Positions 6,775 through 13,905 of a DNA stretch of 14,453 nucleotides are shown here, in pieces. The notes below the pieces were generated by a model. The model was given only the letters and a program-made list of their open reading frames with translations. It was not told the DNA's origin and made no database searches. A program made the position numbers and the translations under genes. The stretch spans positions 1-14,453 of the forward strand of contig SKVS01000103.1 of NCBI GenBank assembly GCA_007129335.1, written 5' to 3'. Positions within the stretch are counted from its first letter, which is position 1. Each line of letters opens with the position of its first letter. The stretch is from Spirochaetaceae bacterium (GTDB taxonomy: Bacteria; Spirochaetota; Spirochaetia; DSM-27196; Salinispiraceae).

Positions 6775-6896
6775 CAGGGCAAACGCATATGGCAATCAAG
6801 CCTGGCAACATAGCGCAATGAGGTTGGATAAACACCTACAACTGAGCATTAAATGGGTCATTTTCCCGAATCACTTTGCCATATGCGTTTGCCCTG
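6775..6896. mobile_element. MITE, 122 bp, with 21-bp perfect terminal inverted repeats
   Basis: A non-autonomous element between the kinase gene and the prolyl isomerase gene. The left end (6775-6795) begins CAGGGCAAACGCATATG, and the right end (6876-6896) is its perfect reverse complement over 21 bp. The element is flanked by an exact 10-bp direct repeat, CAAACCCAGG, the expected footprint of transposition. The roughly 80 bp inside carry no gene and do not resemble the palindrome core of elements 1 and 2. A 10-bp duplication is long and is compatible with IS4-like transposases, but the source IS is not in this window, so the family assignment is inference. The perfect repeats and duplication point to a recent insertion. 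Confidence 0.93.
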
Positions 6897-6906
6897 CAAA
6901 CCCAGG
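6897..6906. repeat. Right 10-bp target-site duplication of element 3
   Basis: Exact copy of CAAACCCAGG at 6765-6774, directly after the right terminus GCCCTG of element 3. Confidence 0.92.
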
Positions 6907-6940
6907 ACAAAGGGTGCAAAGTTTTTCCTTTTATGGTAGG

Positions 6941-6956
6941 GTAGATGACAATCTAC
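6941..6956 (+). promoter_or_regulatory. Small inverted repeat in the leader of the isomerase gene
   Basis: GTAGAT (6941-6946) and ATCTAC (6951-6956) form a perfect 6-bp inverted repeat around a four-base spacer, six bases before the AAGGAG ribosome site at 6963-6968. It could be an operator or an mRNA hairpin near the ribosome site; it is short enough to be chance. Confidence 0.3.
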
Positions 6957-6974
6957 AGACACAAGGAGTTCGTA

Positions 6975-8024
6975 ATGCATAGATCCAGGTTTGGGGTGTT
7001 CGCGGGAATGGTCCTCATTCTCATGATAACACCGTTTACGAGCTGTGCGCAAAATGCAGGAGGAAATGCGATGTCCCAATTATCCGACGGCTTGTATGCC
7101 CAAATGGAAACAACAAAGGGTACAATAATTCTGGAACTGGAATTTGAAAAGACCCCTTTGACCGTAATGAATTTTGTTGGACTGGCTGAGGGGGCATTGA
7201 ATACCAATGTACGATCGGGTCAACCCTTTTACGACGGTTTGACCTTTCACCGGGTTATTGACGATTTCATGATCCAGGGGGGGGATCCTCAGGGGAATGG
7301 AACCGGAGGGCCGGGGTATCGGTTTCCCGATGAATTCGATGCATCATTGCGCCACTCGGGCCCGGGAATCCTTTCCATGGCTAATTCAGGGCCAAATACA
7401 AATGGAAGCCAGTTTTTCATAACCCATGTGGAAACACCCTGGCTCGATGATAAGCACACGGTATTTGGCCGGGTTGTTCAGGGACAGGATGTGGTGAATG
7501 CGATTGTCCAGGGCGATTCAATTAAAAATCTTACAATTCTGCGTAAGGGCGATGCAGCCCAGGGCTTTGTGGTAACCCAGGATTTGTTCGATGAGCAAAT
7601 GCAGCAGGCGGCTTCCCGGCAGGAAGCGTACCGACAGGAAATGGCCAGGGCCGAGCAGGCACGAATTGCGGAAATTCTTCCCGAAGGCATTGTCGACGAA
7701 AATAATATTCGCTATCAGATCCTCGTTCAGGGGGATGGGGGTACGCCTACGCCCGGACAGACAGTTCGGGTTCATTATACCGGCGCTCTTTTGGATGGAC
7801 GGGTATTCGATTCCAGTGAACAGCGGGGTCCGGCTGAATTTCCTATTGGTGTCGGTCAGCTCATTCGGGGCTGGGACATTATGATTCCCCAAATGCAGGT
7901 CGGAGAAAAACGAGCTTTCGTTCTTCCTCCCGAACTGGCCTACGGTGAACGAGGGGCTGGAGGAGTAATTCCCCCAGGAGCATTTTTATTCTTCGAGGTG
8001 GAGCTTTTGGCCGTCGTCCGGTAA
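6975..8024 (+). CDS. Cyclophilin-FKBP fusion peptidyl-prolyl isomerase, predicted lipoprotein
   Basis: Dual prolyl isomerase that should assist folding of exported proteins. From ATG 6975 it has 349 residues; AAGGAG sits six bases upstream, which favours this start over the more upstream frame opening. A hydrophobic signal peptide ends in TPFTSC with C24, a plausible spirochaetal lipobox. The cyclophilin domain (about 42-200) shows FHRVIDDFMIQGGDPQGNG with catalytic R93, MANSGPNTNGSQFFIT and W156 in PWLDDKHTVFG. A charged helical linker (about 205-236) follows. The FKBP domain (about 245-349) shows VHYTGALLDGRVFDSS, GQLIRGWDIMIPQMQVG and PPELAYGERGAGGVIPPGAFL. Both active sites look intact. 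The cyclophilin-then-FKBP order belongs to the dual-family immunophilins which, as I recall, were reported from spirochaetes. It appears to be a single-gene unit, ending before a terminator. Confidence 0.93.
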   Translation: MHRSRFGVFAGMVLILMITPFTSCAQNAGGNAMSQLSDGLYAQMETTKGTIILELEFEKTPLTVMNFVGLAEGALNTNVRSGQPFYDGLTFHRVIDDFMIQGGDPQGNGTGGPGYRFPDEFDASLRHSGPGILSMANSGPNTNGSQFFITHVETPWLDDKHTVFGRVVQGQDVVNAIVQGDSIKNLTILRKGDAAQGFVVTQDLFDEQMQQAASRQEAYRQEMARAEQARIAEILPEGIVDENNIRYQILVQGDGGTPTPGQTVRVHYTGALLDGRVFDSSEQRGPAEFPIGVGQLIRGWDIMIPQMQVGEKRAFVLPPELAYGERGAGGVIPPGAFLFFEVELLAVVR

Positions 8025-8069
8025 TCCAGACCGGGGCTAAGAATATTCCGATTATCTCATTTCCTATCC

Positions 8070-8098
8070 GCGGCAAGGGAAATCCTTGTCGCTTTTTT
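8070..8098 (+). terminator. Intrinsic terminator after the prolyl isomerase gene
   Basis: GCGGCAAGG (8070-8078) pairs with CCTTGTCGC (8084-8092), with one G-U pair and a five-base loop, followed directly by six T (8093-8098). It separates the isomerase gene from the opp operon. Confidence 0.9.
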
Positions 8099-8166
8099 GT
8101 TTCCGACATTTATGTAGCCTGAAAATATTTTTCATACTTTTTTGTTCATATGTGGTGGAAAAGCCA

Positions 8167-8195
8167 TTGCACGTTTTTTATGATCGGGCTAAAGT
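8167..8195 (+). promoter_or_regulatory. oppA: Candidate sigma-70 promoter for the opp operon
   Basis: TTGCAC (8167-8172) and TAAAGT (8190-8195) are separated by 17 bases, 37 bp upstream of the oppA start and downstream of the preceding terminator. Both boxes are only partial matches to consensus, and a TAATAT-like alternative overlaps just downstream. The position is logical, but the exact site is tentative. Confidence 0.35.
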
Positions 8196-8231
8196 ACAGT
8201 AATATTCTTTCATCCTAACAAGGAGGCGATG

Positions 8232-10037
8232 ATGAAGAGGTCCACTCTTTCGCTACTGATGGTTGTACTAACCGCATCGGTAGCACTTTTATTCTTCGGT
8301 TGCGGCCAGGCCCAACCAACAGCAACTACTGCTCAGCCCGAAGAGGTTCGACAGGTTCGGGAACCCGTTGCTCCGGGTCTGACCGTTGTTGACCACGGCG
8401 TTGGCGACTGGGAAATTGGTAAACGAGGCGGAAGAATGGTTATGGGACAACTTGGTGAAGGACCAAGAACCTTTAACTTTATTCTTGCTGCTGAAACCAG
8501 CACCACCGATATAACCGACCTGCTCGGAAGCGGTCTGGTAACCCGGAACCAGTTCACCCTGGAATACCAGCCCCACATGGCTGAAAGTTACGAAATTTCA
8601 GCAGATGAAAAAACCATTACGGTTCGGCTCCTGCCCGACCTGAAGTGGTCCGACGGTACCGCAATTACTTCCCGGGACTGGGTCGATGGTATGAACAAAG
8701 TCATCTTCAACGAAGATGTGCAAACCAATATGCGGGATGCATACTTCATTGGCGGTGAGTACGCAACCTTTACCTACATTGATGACAGAACCTTCAGTGT
8801 AACCGTAGCGGAAGTATACGCTGCTCTTCCCAACCTTTTGGGCAGACCCTTCCCTATGCACATCCTCGGACCCCTTCTCGACAGTCAGGGTGCTGAAGGT
8901 GTCAATACCCTTTGGGGAATCGATACCGATGTAACCCAGGTTGTGAGCTCCGGTCCATTCGTAATTGCCAGCTATAGCCCCGGCGAACGAATTACCCTCC
9001 GACGGAATCCCAACTACTTCATGAGGGATGCTGCAGGAACCCAACTGCCCTACCTGGACGAACTGGTAATGGTATTTACCCCCGACCAGGACACCCTGCT
9101 TCAGAACTTCCTTGCTCGTCAAACCGACATGCTCGGCGTTCGGGGTGCGGATTACGCTTCTTTAGTTAACCAGCAGGAAGCCCTTGGTTTCAAAATCTAT
9201 GAAGTTGGTGAATCAACCAATACAAACTTCATTACTATGAATCAGAATCCTGAGACCATGGAATCTCCCAAGATCGACTGGCTCATGAATCGTCAGTTCA
9301 GAACCGCTTTGGCTCACCTGATTGACCGGGAAACCCTCATTAACAACCTTGAGTTCGGTTTCGGTTATCCTCAGTACAGTTTTGTACCCCGGTTCAGTCC
9401 CTACTACTGGGAAGGTGCGGATGAAGCAGCTCCTAAATACGATCCTGTACGGGCCGCAGAAATTCTGGACTCCATTGGCTTCGTAGACCAAAATGGTGAC
9501 GGTTTCCGCCAGGACGACAAGGGTAATCCTATTTCTCTGGTTATCGAAACCAACGCTGGAAACCGGACACGGGAAGGAATCATTACCATTTTTGCTCAGG
9601 AAGCGGAAAACATTGGTCTTCGCATTACTCCCCGACCCATCGACTTCAACGTACTTGTTGGCAAGCTGCTTACTCCCGAGCCCTGGGACCTGATTCTCAT
9701 CGGTCTTACCGGTTCTGTAGACCCTATCAGCGGTGCAAACGTGTATCCTTCCCGGGGTAACCTCCACATGGTTGAACCTCGGCAGGAATCTCCCCGCCAG
9801 GACTGGCAGCGACGTGTTGATGAGGCCTGGATTGTTGCAAACCAGACCACCAACGAAGATCAGCGGAAACGGGGTTTCCAGACCATTCAGGAAATCTGGA
9901 TCGAAGAACTTCCCTGGGCGTACACCTTTACTCCCCTTGTCATGACTGCATATGCTGAACGGTTTGGGAACATTTACCCACAACCAATCGCTGGATTTGA
10001 CTGGAAAGGTATTATTACCCGGATCTACGAAAAGTAA
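8232..10037 (+). CDS. oppA: Oligopeptide ABC transporter substrate-binding lipoprotein OppA
   Basis: Extracytoplasmic peptide-binding protein that delivers substrate to the OppBC permease. From ATG 8232 it has 601 residues. Two ATGs occur in tandem (8229 and 8232); AAGGAGG at 8220-8226 is only two bases from the first and five from the second, so I chose the second. The signal peptide ends in LLFFGC with C24 as the lipidation site, followed by a flexible Thr/Ala/Pro linker. The SBP family 5 signature lies around 119-155 (YEISADEKTITVRLLPDLKW, then SDGTAITSRDW). A DQNGDGF segment in the second half resembles a calcium-binding loop common in these proteins. Substrate could be peptides or another family 5 ligand such as nickel or glycosides; the oppBCDF neighbours favour peptides. 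It is followed by tandem terminators, suggesting higher expression than the downstream genes. Confidence 0.93.
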   Translation: MKRSTLSLLMVVLTASVALLFFGCGQAQPTATTAQPEEVRQVREPVAPGLTVVDHGVGDWEIGKRGGRMVMGQLGEGPRTFNFILAAETSTTDITDLLGSGLVTRNQFTLEYQPHMAESYEISADEKTITVRLLPDLKWSDGTAITSRDWVDGMNKVIFNEDVQTNMRDAYFIGGEYATFTYIDDRTFSVTVAEVYAALPNLLGRPFPMHILGPLLDSQGAEGVNTLWGIDTDVTQVVSSGPFVIASYSPGERITLRRNPNYFMRDAAGTQLPYLDELVMVFTPDQDTLLQNFLARQTDMLGVRGADYASLVNQQEALGFKIYEVGESTNTNFITMNQNPETMESPKIDWLMNRQFRTALAHLIDRETLINNLEFGFGYPQYSFVPRFSPYYWEGADEAAPKYDPVRAAEILDSIGFVDQNGDGFRQDDKGNPISLVIETNAGNRTREGIITIFAQEAENIGLRITPRPIDFNVLVGKLLTPEPWDLILIGLTGSVDPISGANVYPSRGNLHMVEPRQESPRQDWQRRVDEAWIVANQTTNEDQRKRGFQTIQEIWIEELPWAYTFTPLVMTAYAERFGNIYPQPIAGFDWKGIITRIYEK

Positions 10038-10048
10038 GGTCTTTTTTA

Positions 10049-10076
10049 GGAGCCCGCTTCATGCGGGTTCCTTTTT
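10049..10076 (+). terminator. Intrinsic terminator 1 between oppA and oppB
   Basis: GGAGCCCGC (10049-10057) pairs with GCGGGTTCC (10063-10071), with one G-U pair and a five-base loop, followed by five T (10072-10076). It starts 11 bases after the oppA stop and probably reduces read-through into oppBCDF. Confidence 0.88.
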
Positions 10077-10078
10077 CT

Positions 10079-10113
10079 CCGCCGCTCTGCCCTGTCAGCA
10101 CGGCGGTTTTTTT
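10079..10113 (+). terminator. Intrinsic terminator 2 between oppA and oppB
   Basis: CCGCCG (10079-10084) pairs with CGGCGG (10101-10106), with a possible inner CTG/CAG pairing in the loop, followed by seven T (10107-10113). It lies in tandem with the terminator at 10049-10076. Confidence 0.75.
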
Positions 10114-10189
10114 CCGGCTTCTTTATGGTTACCCTTGGAGGAGCCGGGAAAAAATTCCACACAAGACACACCAATCCTAAGGACGACGT

Positions 10190-11329
10190 ATGACATTACT
10201 TCAGCGTATTCAGGGAATAAACTGGAAGGCAACCTTTGCCCTTGACCTGGTATTCATTGTACTCATGGTTACGGTTAATGGTTGGGCCTTGCCTACCGCA
10301 GTTGTACTTTCCCAGGCCATTTTTTGGTTGTTGCGACTCGTTTGGATAAGCCCAACCCTCCTGCGGTTTATTCTCAAACGGTTGCTCCACATGATACCGA
10401 TTCTTCTATCGGTAATAGCTATTGGCTTTTTGCTCATTCAGCTGGCTCCCGGGGACATCTTTACCCAGATGCAGTTGAATCCTAACATAAGGCCCTCGGA
10501 TATTGAAAATTTCCGTCGCCAGTTCGGTTTAGACCAACCTTGGTACGTTCAGTTTGTGCTGTATGTGGTTCGGGCTGTTCAGGGGAACTTCGGGTTTTCT
10601 ATTCAATGGCGGGTTCCGGTATTTACCCTGGTGAGCATGCGGGCCTGGAATACCATTATGCTCAGCGTTACCGCCCTGGCGTTTTCCTGGGGATTAAGCA
10701 TTCCTATGGGGATCCTTGCATCCACGAAGCAGTATAAGTGGCAGGACCAAACCATTTCGGTATTCGCTTTTATTGGTTTAGCTATACCCAACTTTTTTCT
10801 TGCCTTTCTTCTCCAGTTTGCACTTACCCGCCTGGCTCCTGGTGCATGGCCTATTTCGGGTATGCGGAGCCTGAACCATGAAAACCTTTCAGCCATAGGG
10901 CAGTTTTTCGATATTGCCCGTCATATGGTTCTCCCGGTATTTGTCATTGGAACCTCCGGAATGGCATCCCTGACCAGAATTATGCGGGCAAACATGCTCG
11001 ACATACTCAACCAGCAGTACATTGTTACCGCCAAAGCAAAGGGTCTGAGCGACCGGGTTGTTATTTACAAGCACGCCCTGCGTAACGCGATTAACCCCAT
11101 GATTACTATTCTCGGGTTCCAGATTGCATCGATCATGAGCGGTGCAGCCCTGACCGAGGTAGTTCTTTCCTGGCCCGGTTTAGGAAGCCTCATTCTTTCG
11201 GCAATTACCTCCCAGGACCTCTACCTTGTCATAGGGTCATTGATTTATGGTTCAATTCTACTGGTTATTGGTAACCTGATTGCTGATATTTTGCTTGCTG
11301 TAGTTGACCCCCGGGTCAGGATTTCTTAA
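10190..11329 (+). CDS. oppB: Oligopeptide ABC transporter permease OppB with N-terminal extension
   Basis: Inner-membrane permease subunit that pairs with OppC. The protein has 379 residues; typical OppB proteins have about 305-330. The normal start of the family, LRFILKRLLHMIPILL, appears only at residue 58. Before it lie two extra hydrophobic stretches (about 16-35 and 37-53) that may form a membrane hairpin. The permease core follows, with LAPGD (85-89), FGLDQPWYVQ, and the cytoplasmic EAA loop around 278-305 (YIVTAKAKGLSDRVVIYKHA) that contacts the ATPases. AAGGACGACGT precedes the ATG, supporting this start; no good alternative start lies at the usual family position. It follows oppA after tandem terminators and ends 14 bp before oppC. 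Confidence 0.93.
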   Translation: MTLLQRIQGINWKATFALDLVFIVLMVTVNGWALPTAVVLSQAIFWLLRLVWISPTLLRFILKRLLHMIPILLSVIAIGFLLIQLAPGDIFTQMQLNPNIRPSDIENFRRQFGLDQPWYVQFVLYVVRAVQGNFGFSIQWRVPVFTLVSMRAWNTIMLSVTALAFSWGLSIPMGILASTKQYKWQDQTISVFAFIGLAIPNFFLAFLLQFALTRLAPGAWPISGMRSLNHENLSAIGQFFDIARHMVLPVFVIGTSGMASLTRIMRANMLDILNQQYIVTAKAKGLSDRVVIYKHALRNAINPMITILGFQIASIMSGAALTEVVLSWPGLGSLILSAITSQDLYLVIGSLIYGSILLVIGNLIADILLAVVDPRVRIS

Positions 11330-11343
11330 GGAGTTATGTGCAT

Positions 11344-12747
11344 ATGAGTAATCAAGATACATTATCTGTTCGTGAAGGAATATCCGAGAAATCCGATTCA
11401 ATTTGGACCCATAACGTTCGGCGGTTTCGTAAACATACTTTGGGAAAAATTGGGCTTACCATTCTCTTACTTCTTTATCTCAGTGCTTTGTTCGCAGATT
11501 TTCTTTCTCCCTACACCATGCGCTGGGGGGATAATCGGAAACCCTACCATTCCCCTTCTACTATTAATCTGTTTTATAACGGTCCTAATGGCAGGGAGTT
11601 TAGACCCTTTGCTTACGAATATCGCATTGCTAATGTGGCTCTAAGAACCTACGATGTGGTTCCCGAGCACACCGTGCGGGCCATTAGTTTCGAAAATCGG
11701 GTAAATGTAAACGAAATGCGGGTAGTGGCAATTGAACCCACCGATAGCGCTCGGAGAACTACCATAATGAACGGGGTTGTCCGGCACTACCGCTTTGCTA
11801 CCGATTCGGAAGATTTTTTCAAAGTTCAAGAAGCCCTTGCCCGGTTGGAAGCCGATCCCAACCCCGATGCTCGTATTATGCTGGAGCTTAGCCCCTCGGT
11901 CAGCTCTTCGGGTGTTGAAAATCCCCGAAGCATGGTTCTTGCCAAGGGAAACAAGAATTTCCTGAGCTTCTTTAACCAGGGTGTGAGGTATCAGTTTATG
12001 GGGTGGCGTTGGGCTACCACCAATATTCATTTCTTTGGTTCCCGAACAGGTGGATACTTTCCCCTGGGGACCGATTCAACCGGAAGGGATCTTGCTTCCC
12101 GTCTTCTTCACGGTGCAAGGGTTTCCTTGACTGTAGGTCTTGTGGGTGCCGCAATTACCATGATCATCGGGCTTCTCATTGGGGGAATTGCCGGATACTT
12201 TGGCGGGTTTATCGATAACCTCCTCATGCGGTTCAGCGAGGTGCTTATTTCTATTCCTTCCCTGTATTTACTCTTTGCCCTCAGGTCCGCCCTTCCGGTA
12301 GACCTGGATTCCGGGCGGGTCTACATTATCATAATTCTCATTCTGAGTATGATAGGCTGGACCGGAGTGGCCAGGGTAATCCGTGGGCAGGTTTTGTCTA
12401 TTAAGAATGAGGACTTTGTCCTGAGCGCCCGGACCATGGGCCTGGGACACCTGAAAATCATAGTTCGCCATATTCTGCCGAGCACCCTGTCCTACGCAAT
12501 TATAAATACCACACTCCTTATTCCAGGGTACATTCTGGGTGAGTCAGCCCTCAGTCTTTTGGGGCTGGGTATAACCGAACCCCAGTCCTCCTGGGGATTG
12601 ATGCTGGCGGTTGGGAGAAATTTCCGGGTTGTGAATGATTTCCCCTTCGTTTTGGTTCCGGGATTCTTCATTTTCCTTGCTATTCTTGCCTGGAACTTCT
12701 TCGGTGACGGAATCAGGGATGCCTTCGATCCCAAGAGCAAACATTAA
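11344..12747 (+). CDS. oppC: Oligopeptide ABC transporter permease OppC with large extra domain
   Basis: Second permease subunit of the peptide transporter, 467 residues against about 300 for typical OppC. Residues 25-54 hold the OppC N-terminal region and first membrane helix (LGKIGLTILLLLYLSALFADF). The segment 62-238 separates this helix from the core and contains about 150 residues beyond the normal loop; by topology it should lie outside the cytoplasm. The core resumes with FPLGTDSTGRDLASRLLHGA (239-258), further membrane helices, and the EAA loop around 359-379 (LSARTMGLGHLKIIVRHILP). It ends with SLLGLGITEPQSSWG and GDGIRDAFDP, normal for OppC. AAGGAG at 11328-11333 lies ten bases before ATG 11344; GTG 11338 is an alternative adding two residues. 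It is in the opp operon, 13 bp before oppD. Confidence 0.93.
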   Translation: MSNQDTLSVREGISEKSDSIWTHNVRRFRKHTLGKIGLTILLLLYLSALFADFLSPYTMRWGDNRKPYHSPSTINLFYNGPNGREFRPFAYEYRIANVALRTYDVVPEHTVRAISFENRVNVNEMRVVAIEPTDSARRTTIMNGVVRHYRFATDSEDFFKVQEALARLEADPNPDARIMLELSPSVSSSGVENPRSMVLAKGNKNFLSFFNQGVRYQFMGWRWATTNIHFFGSRTGGYFPLGTDSTGRDLASRLLHGARVSLTVGLVGAAITMIIGLLIGGIAGYFGGFIDNLLMRFSEVLISIPSLYLLFALRSALPVDLDSGRVYIIIILILSMIGWTGVARVIRGQVLSIKNEDFVLSARTMGLGHLKIIVRHILPSTLSYAIINTTLLIPGYILGESALSLLGLGITEPQSSWGLMLAVGRNFRVVNDFPFVLVPGFFIFLAILAWNFFGDGIRDAFDPKSKH

Positions 12748-12760
12748 GAAAGGAATACAG

Positions 12761-13903
12761 ATGGGTAAACTAATAGAGATTGAAAATTTACGGACCTACT
12801 TTTTCCTCCCGGGATACGCTGTAAGGGCGGTAGATGGCATTAGCTTCTCGGTAGATGAAGGTGAGACCGTAGGAATAGTTGGTGAATCGGGTTGCGGAAA
12901 AAGTCAGACCTCCATGTCCATTATGAGGCTTGTTCCCGATCCTCCGGGCAAAATTATTCAAGGGCAAATTAAGTTCGATGGCAAAGACCTTCTGAAGCTC
13001 TCAGAGGATGAAATGCGCAAGGTTCGGGGAAACGATGTTTCCATGATTTTCCAGGAGCCAATGACCAGCTTGAATCCTGTTTTAACCATAGGATTTCAGA
13101 TTGCCGAAGTTCTCATGCTTCACCGGAAGCTCAGTCCCTCGGATGCGGATAAGGAAGCAGCACGTCTGTTGAAAATGGTTGGTATTTCCGACCCAGAGGA
13201 ACGGTTGAAGGAATACCCCTTTCAGCTTTCCGGTGGATTGCGCCAGCGTGTTATGATCGCTATAGCAATGGCCTGCCAGCCGAAGCTGCTCATTGCCGAT
13301 GAACCTACCACTGCATTGGATGTTACTATTCAAGCCCAGATCCTTCGGCTCATGAAGAAGCTTCAGGAAGAAAAGAACATGGCTACCATGTTCATAACCC
13401 ACGACCTTGCAGTTATTGCCAACTTTACTACCCGGGTCATTGTTATGTATGCGGGGGTCATTGTGGAAGACTCTTCTGTTCATGATCTGTTTAAAAAACC
13501 TCTGCACCCCTATACCCAGGGGCTGCTGGGTTCCATTCCGGTAATGAATGAAGCGTCAAAAAACGATGAGGGAAAACGGAAGAGACTGTACACCATCCCA
13601 GGAACCCTGCCCGATCCCAAAAGATTCCCTGTGGGTTGCAGGTTTGCCAGTCGATGTCCCAAGGCCATGAAGCAATGCTGGGAAGCAGAGCCGGAAATTG
13701 TCGAGGTAGAAAACGGCCGGAAAGTTCGCTGTTTTCTCTACAGTCCGACTATCAGGCAGGATCCCACCATAAAAAGTATCGAGATACTCGCCAAGCATGG
13801 GGGAAAAGCCTGGCTGAAGGAAGTGGAACGCAGGGAAAAGGCAAAAGCCAAGAGTGGGGCAAAAAACAAAGCCCTGGAAAACCCAGTTCAGGGAGATAAG
13901 TAA
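12761..13903 (+). CDS. oppD: Oligopeptide ABC transporter ATP-binding protein OppD
   Basis: Cytoplasmic ATPase that drives peptide import with OppF. From ATG 12761, after AAAGGAATACAG, it has 380 residues. The frame is open further upstream into oppC, but the family start [14 protein letters not shown] fixes this ATG. It shows Walker A GESGCGKS (41-48), Q-loop Q98 in [11 protein letters not shown], the ABC signature LSGGLRQR (157-164), Walker B LLIADEP with D180 and E181, and switch H214 in FITHD. The C-terminal oligopeptide-transporter region contains [16 protein letters not shown] (292-307), with cysteines typical of the OppD/DppD type. An unusual tail from about 345 is rich in lysine, glutamate and alanine. 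Two bases separate it from oppF. Confidence 0.96.
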   Translation: MGKLIEIENLRTYFFLPGYAVRAVDGISFSVDEGETVGIVGESGCGKSQTSMSIMRLVPDPPGKIIQGQIKFDGKDLLKLSEDEMRKVRGNDVSMIFQEPMTSLNPVLTIGFQIAEVLMLHRKLSPSDADKEAARLLKMVGISDPEERLKEYPFQLSGGLRQRVMIAIAMACQPKLLIADEPTTALDVTIQAQILRLMKKLQEEKNMATMFITHDLAVIANFTTRVIVMYAGVIVEDSSVHDLFKKPLHPYTQGLLGSIPVMNEASKNDEGKRKRLYTIPGTLPDPKRFPVGCRFASRCPKAMKQCWEAEPEIVEVENGRKVRCFLYSPTIRQDPTIKSIEILAKHGGKAWLKEVERREKAKAKSGAKNKALENPVQGDK

Positions 13904-13905
13904 CC

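Noticed and set aside
6743..6982. Open frame running through element 3 into the isomerase leader
   Set aside because: It crosses both inverted ends of the MITE, has no ribosome site and no recognisable protein.
9213..9983. Long open frame (256 codons) antisense to oppA
   Set aside because: It is fully inside oppA and the translation resembles no protein; treated as a shadow frame.
12635..12760. Upstream extension of oppD overlapping the end of oppC
   Set aside because: The OppD family start and ribosome site are at 12761; the extension reads oppC in another frame.
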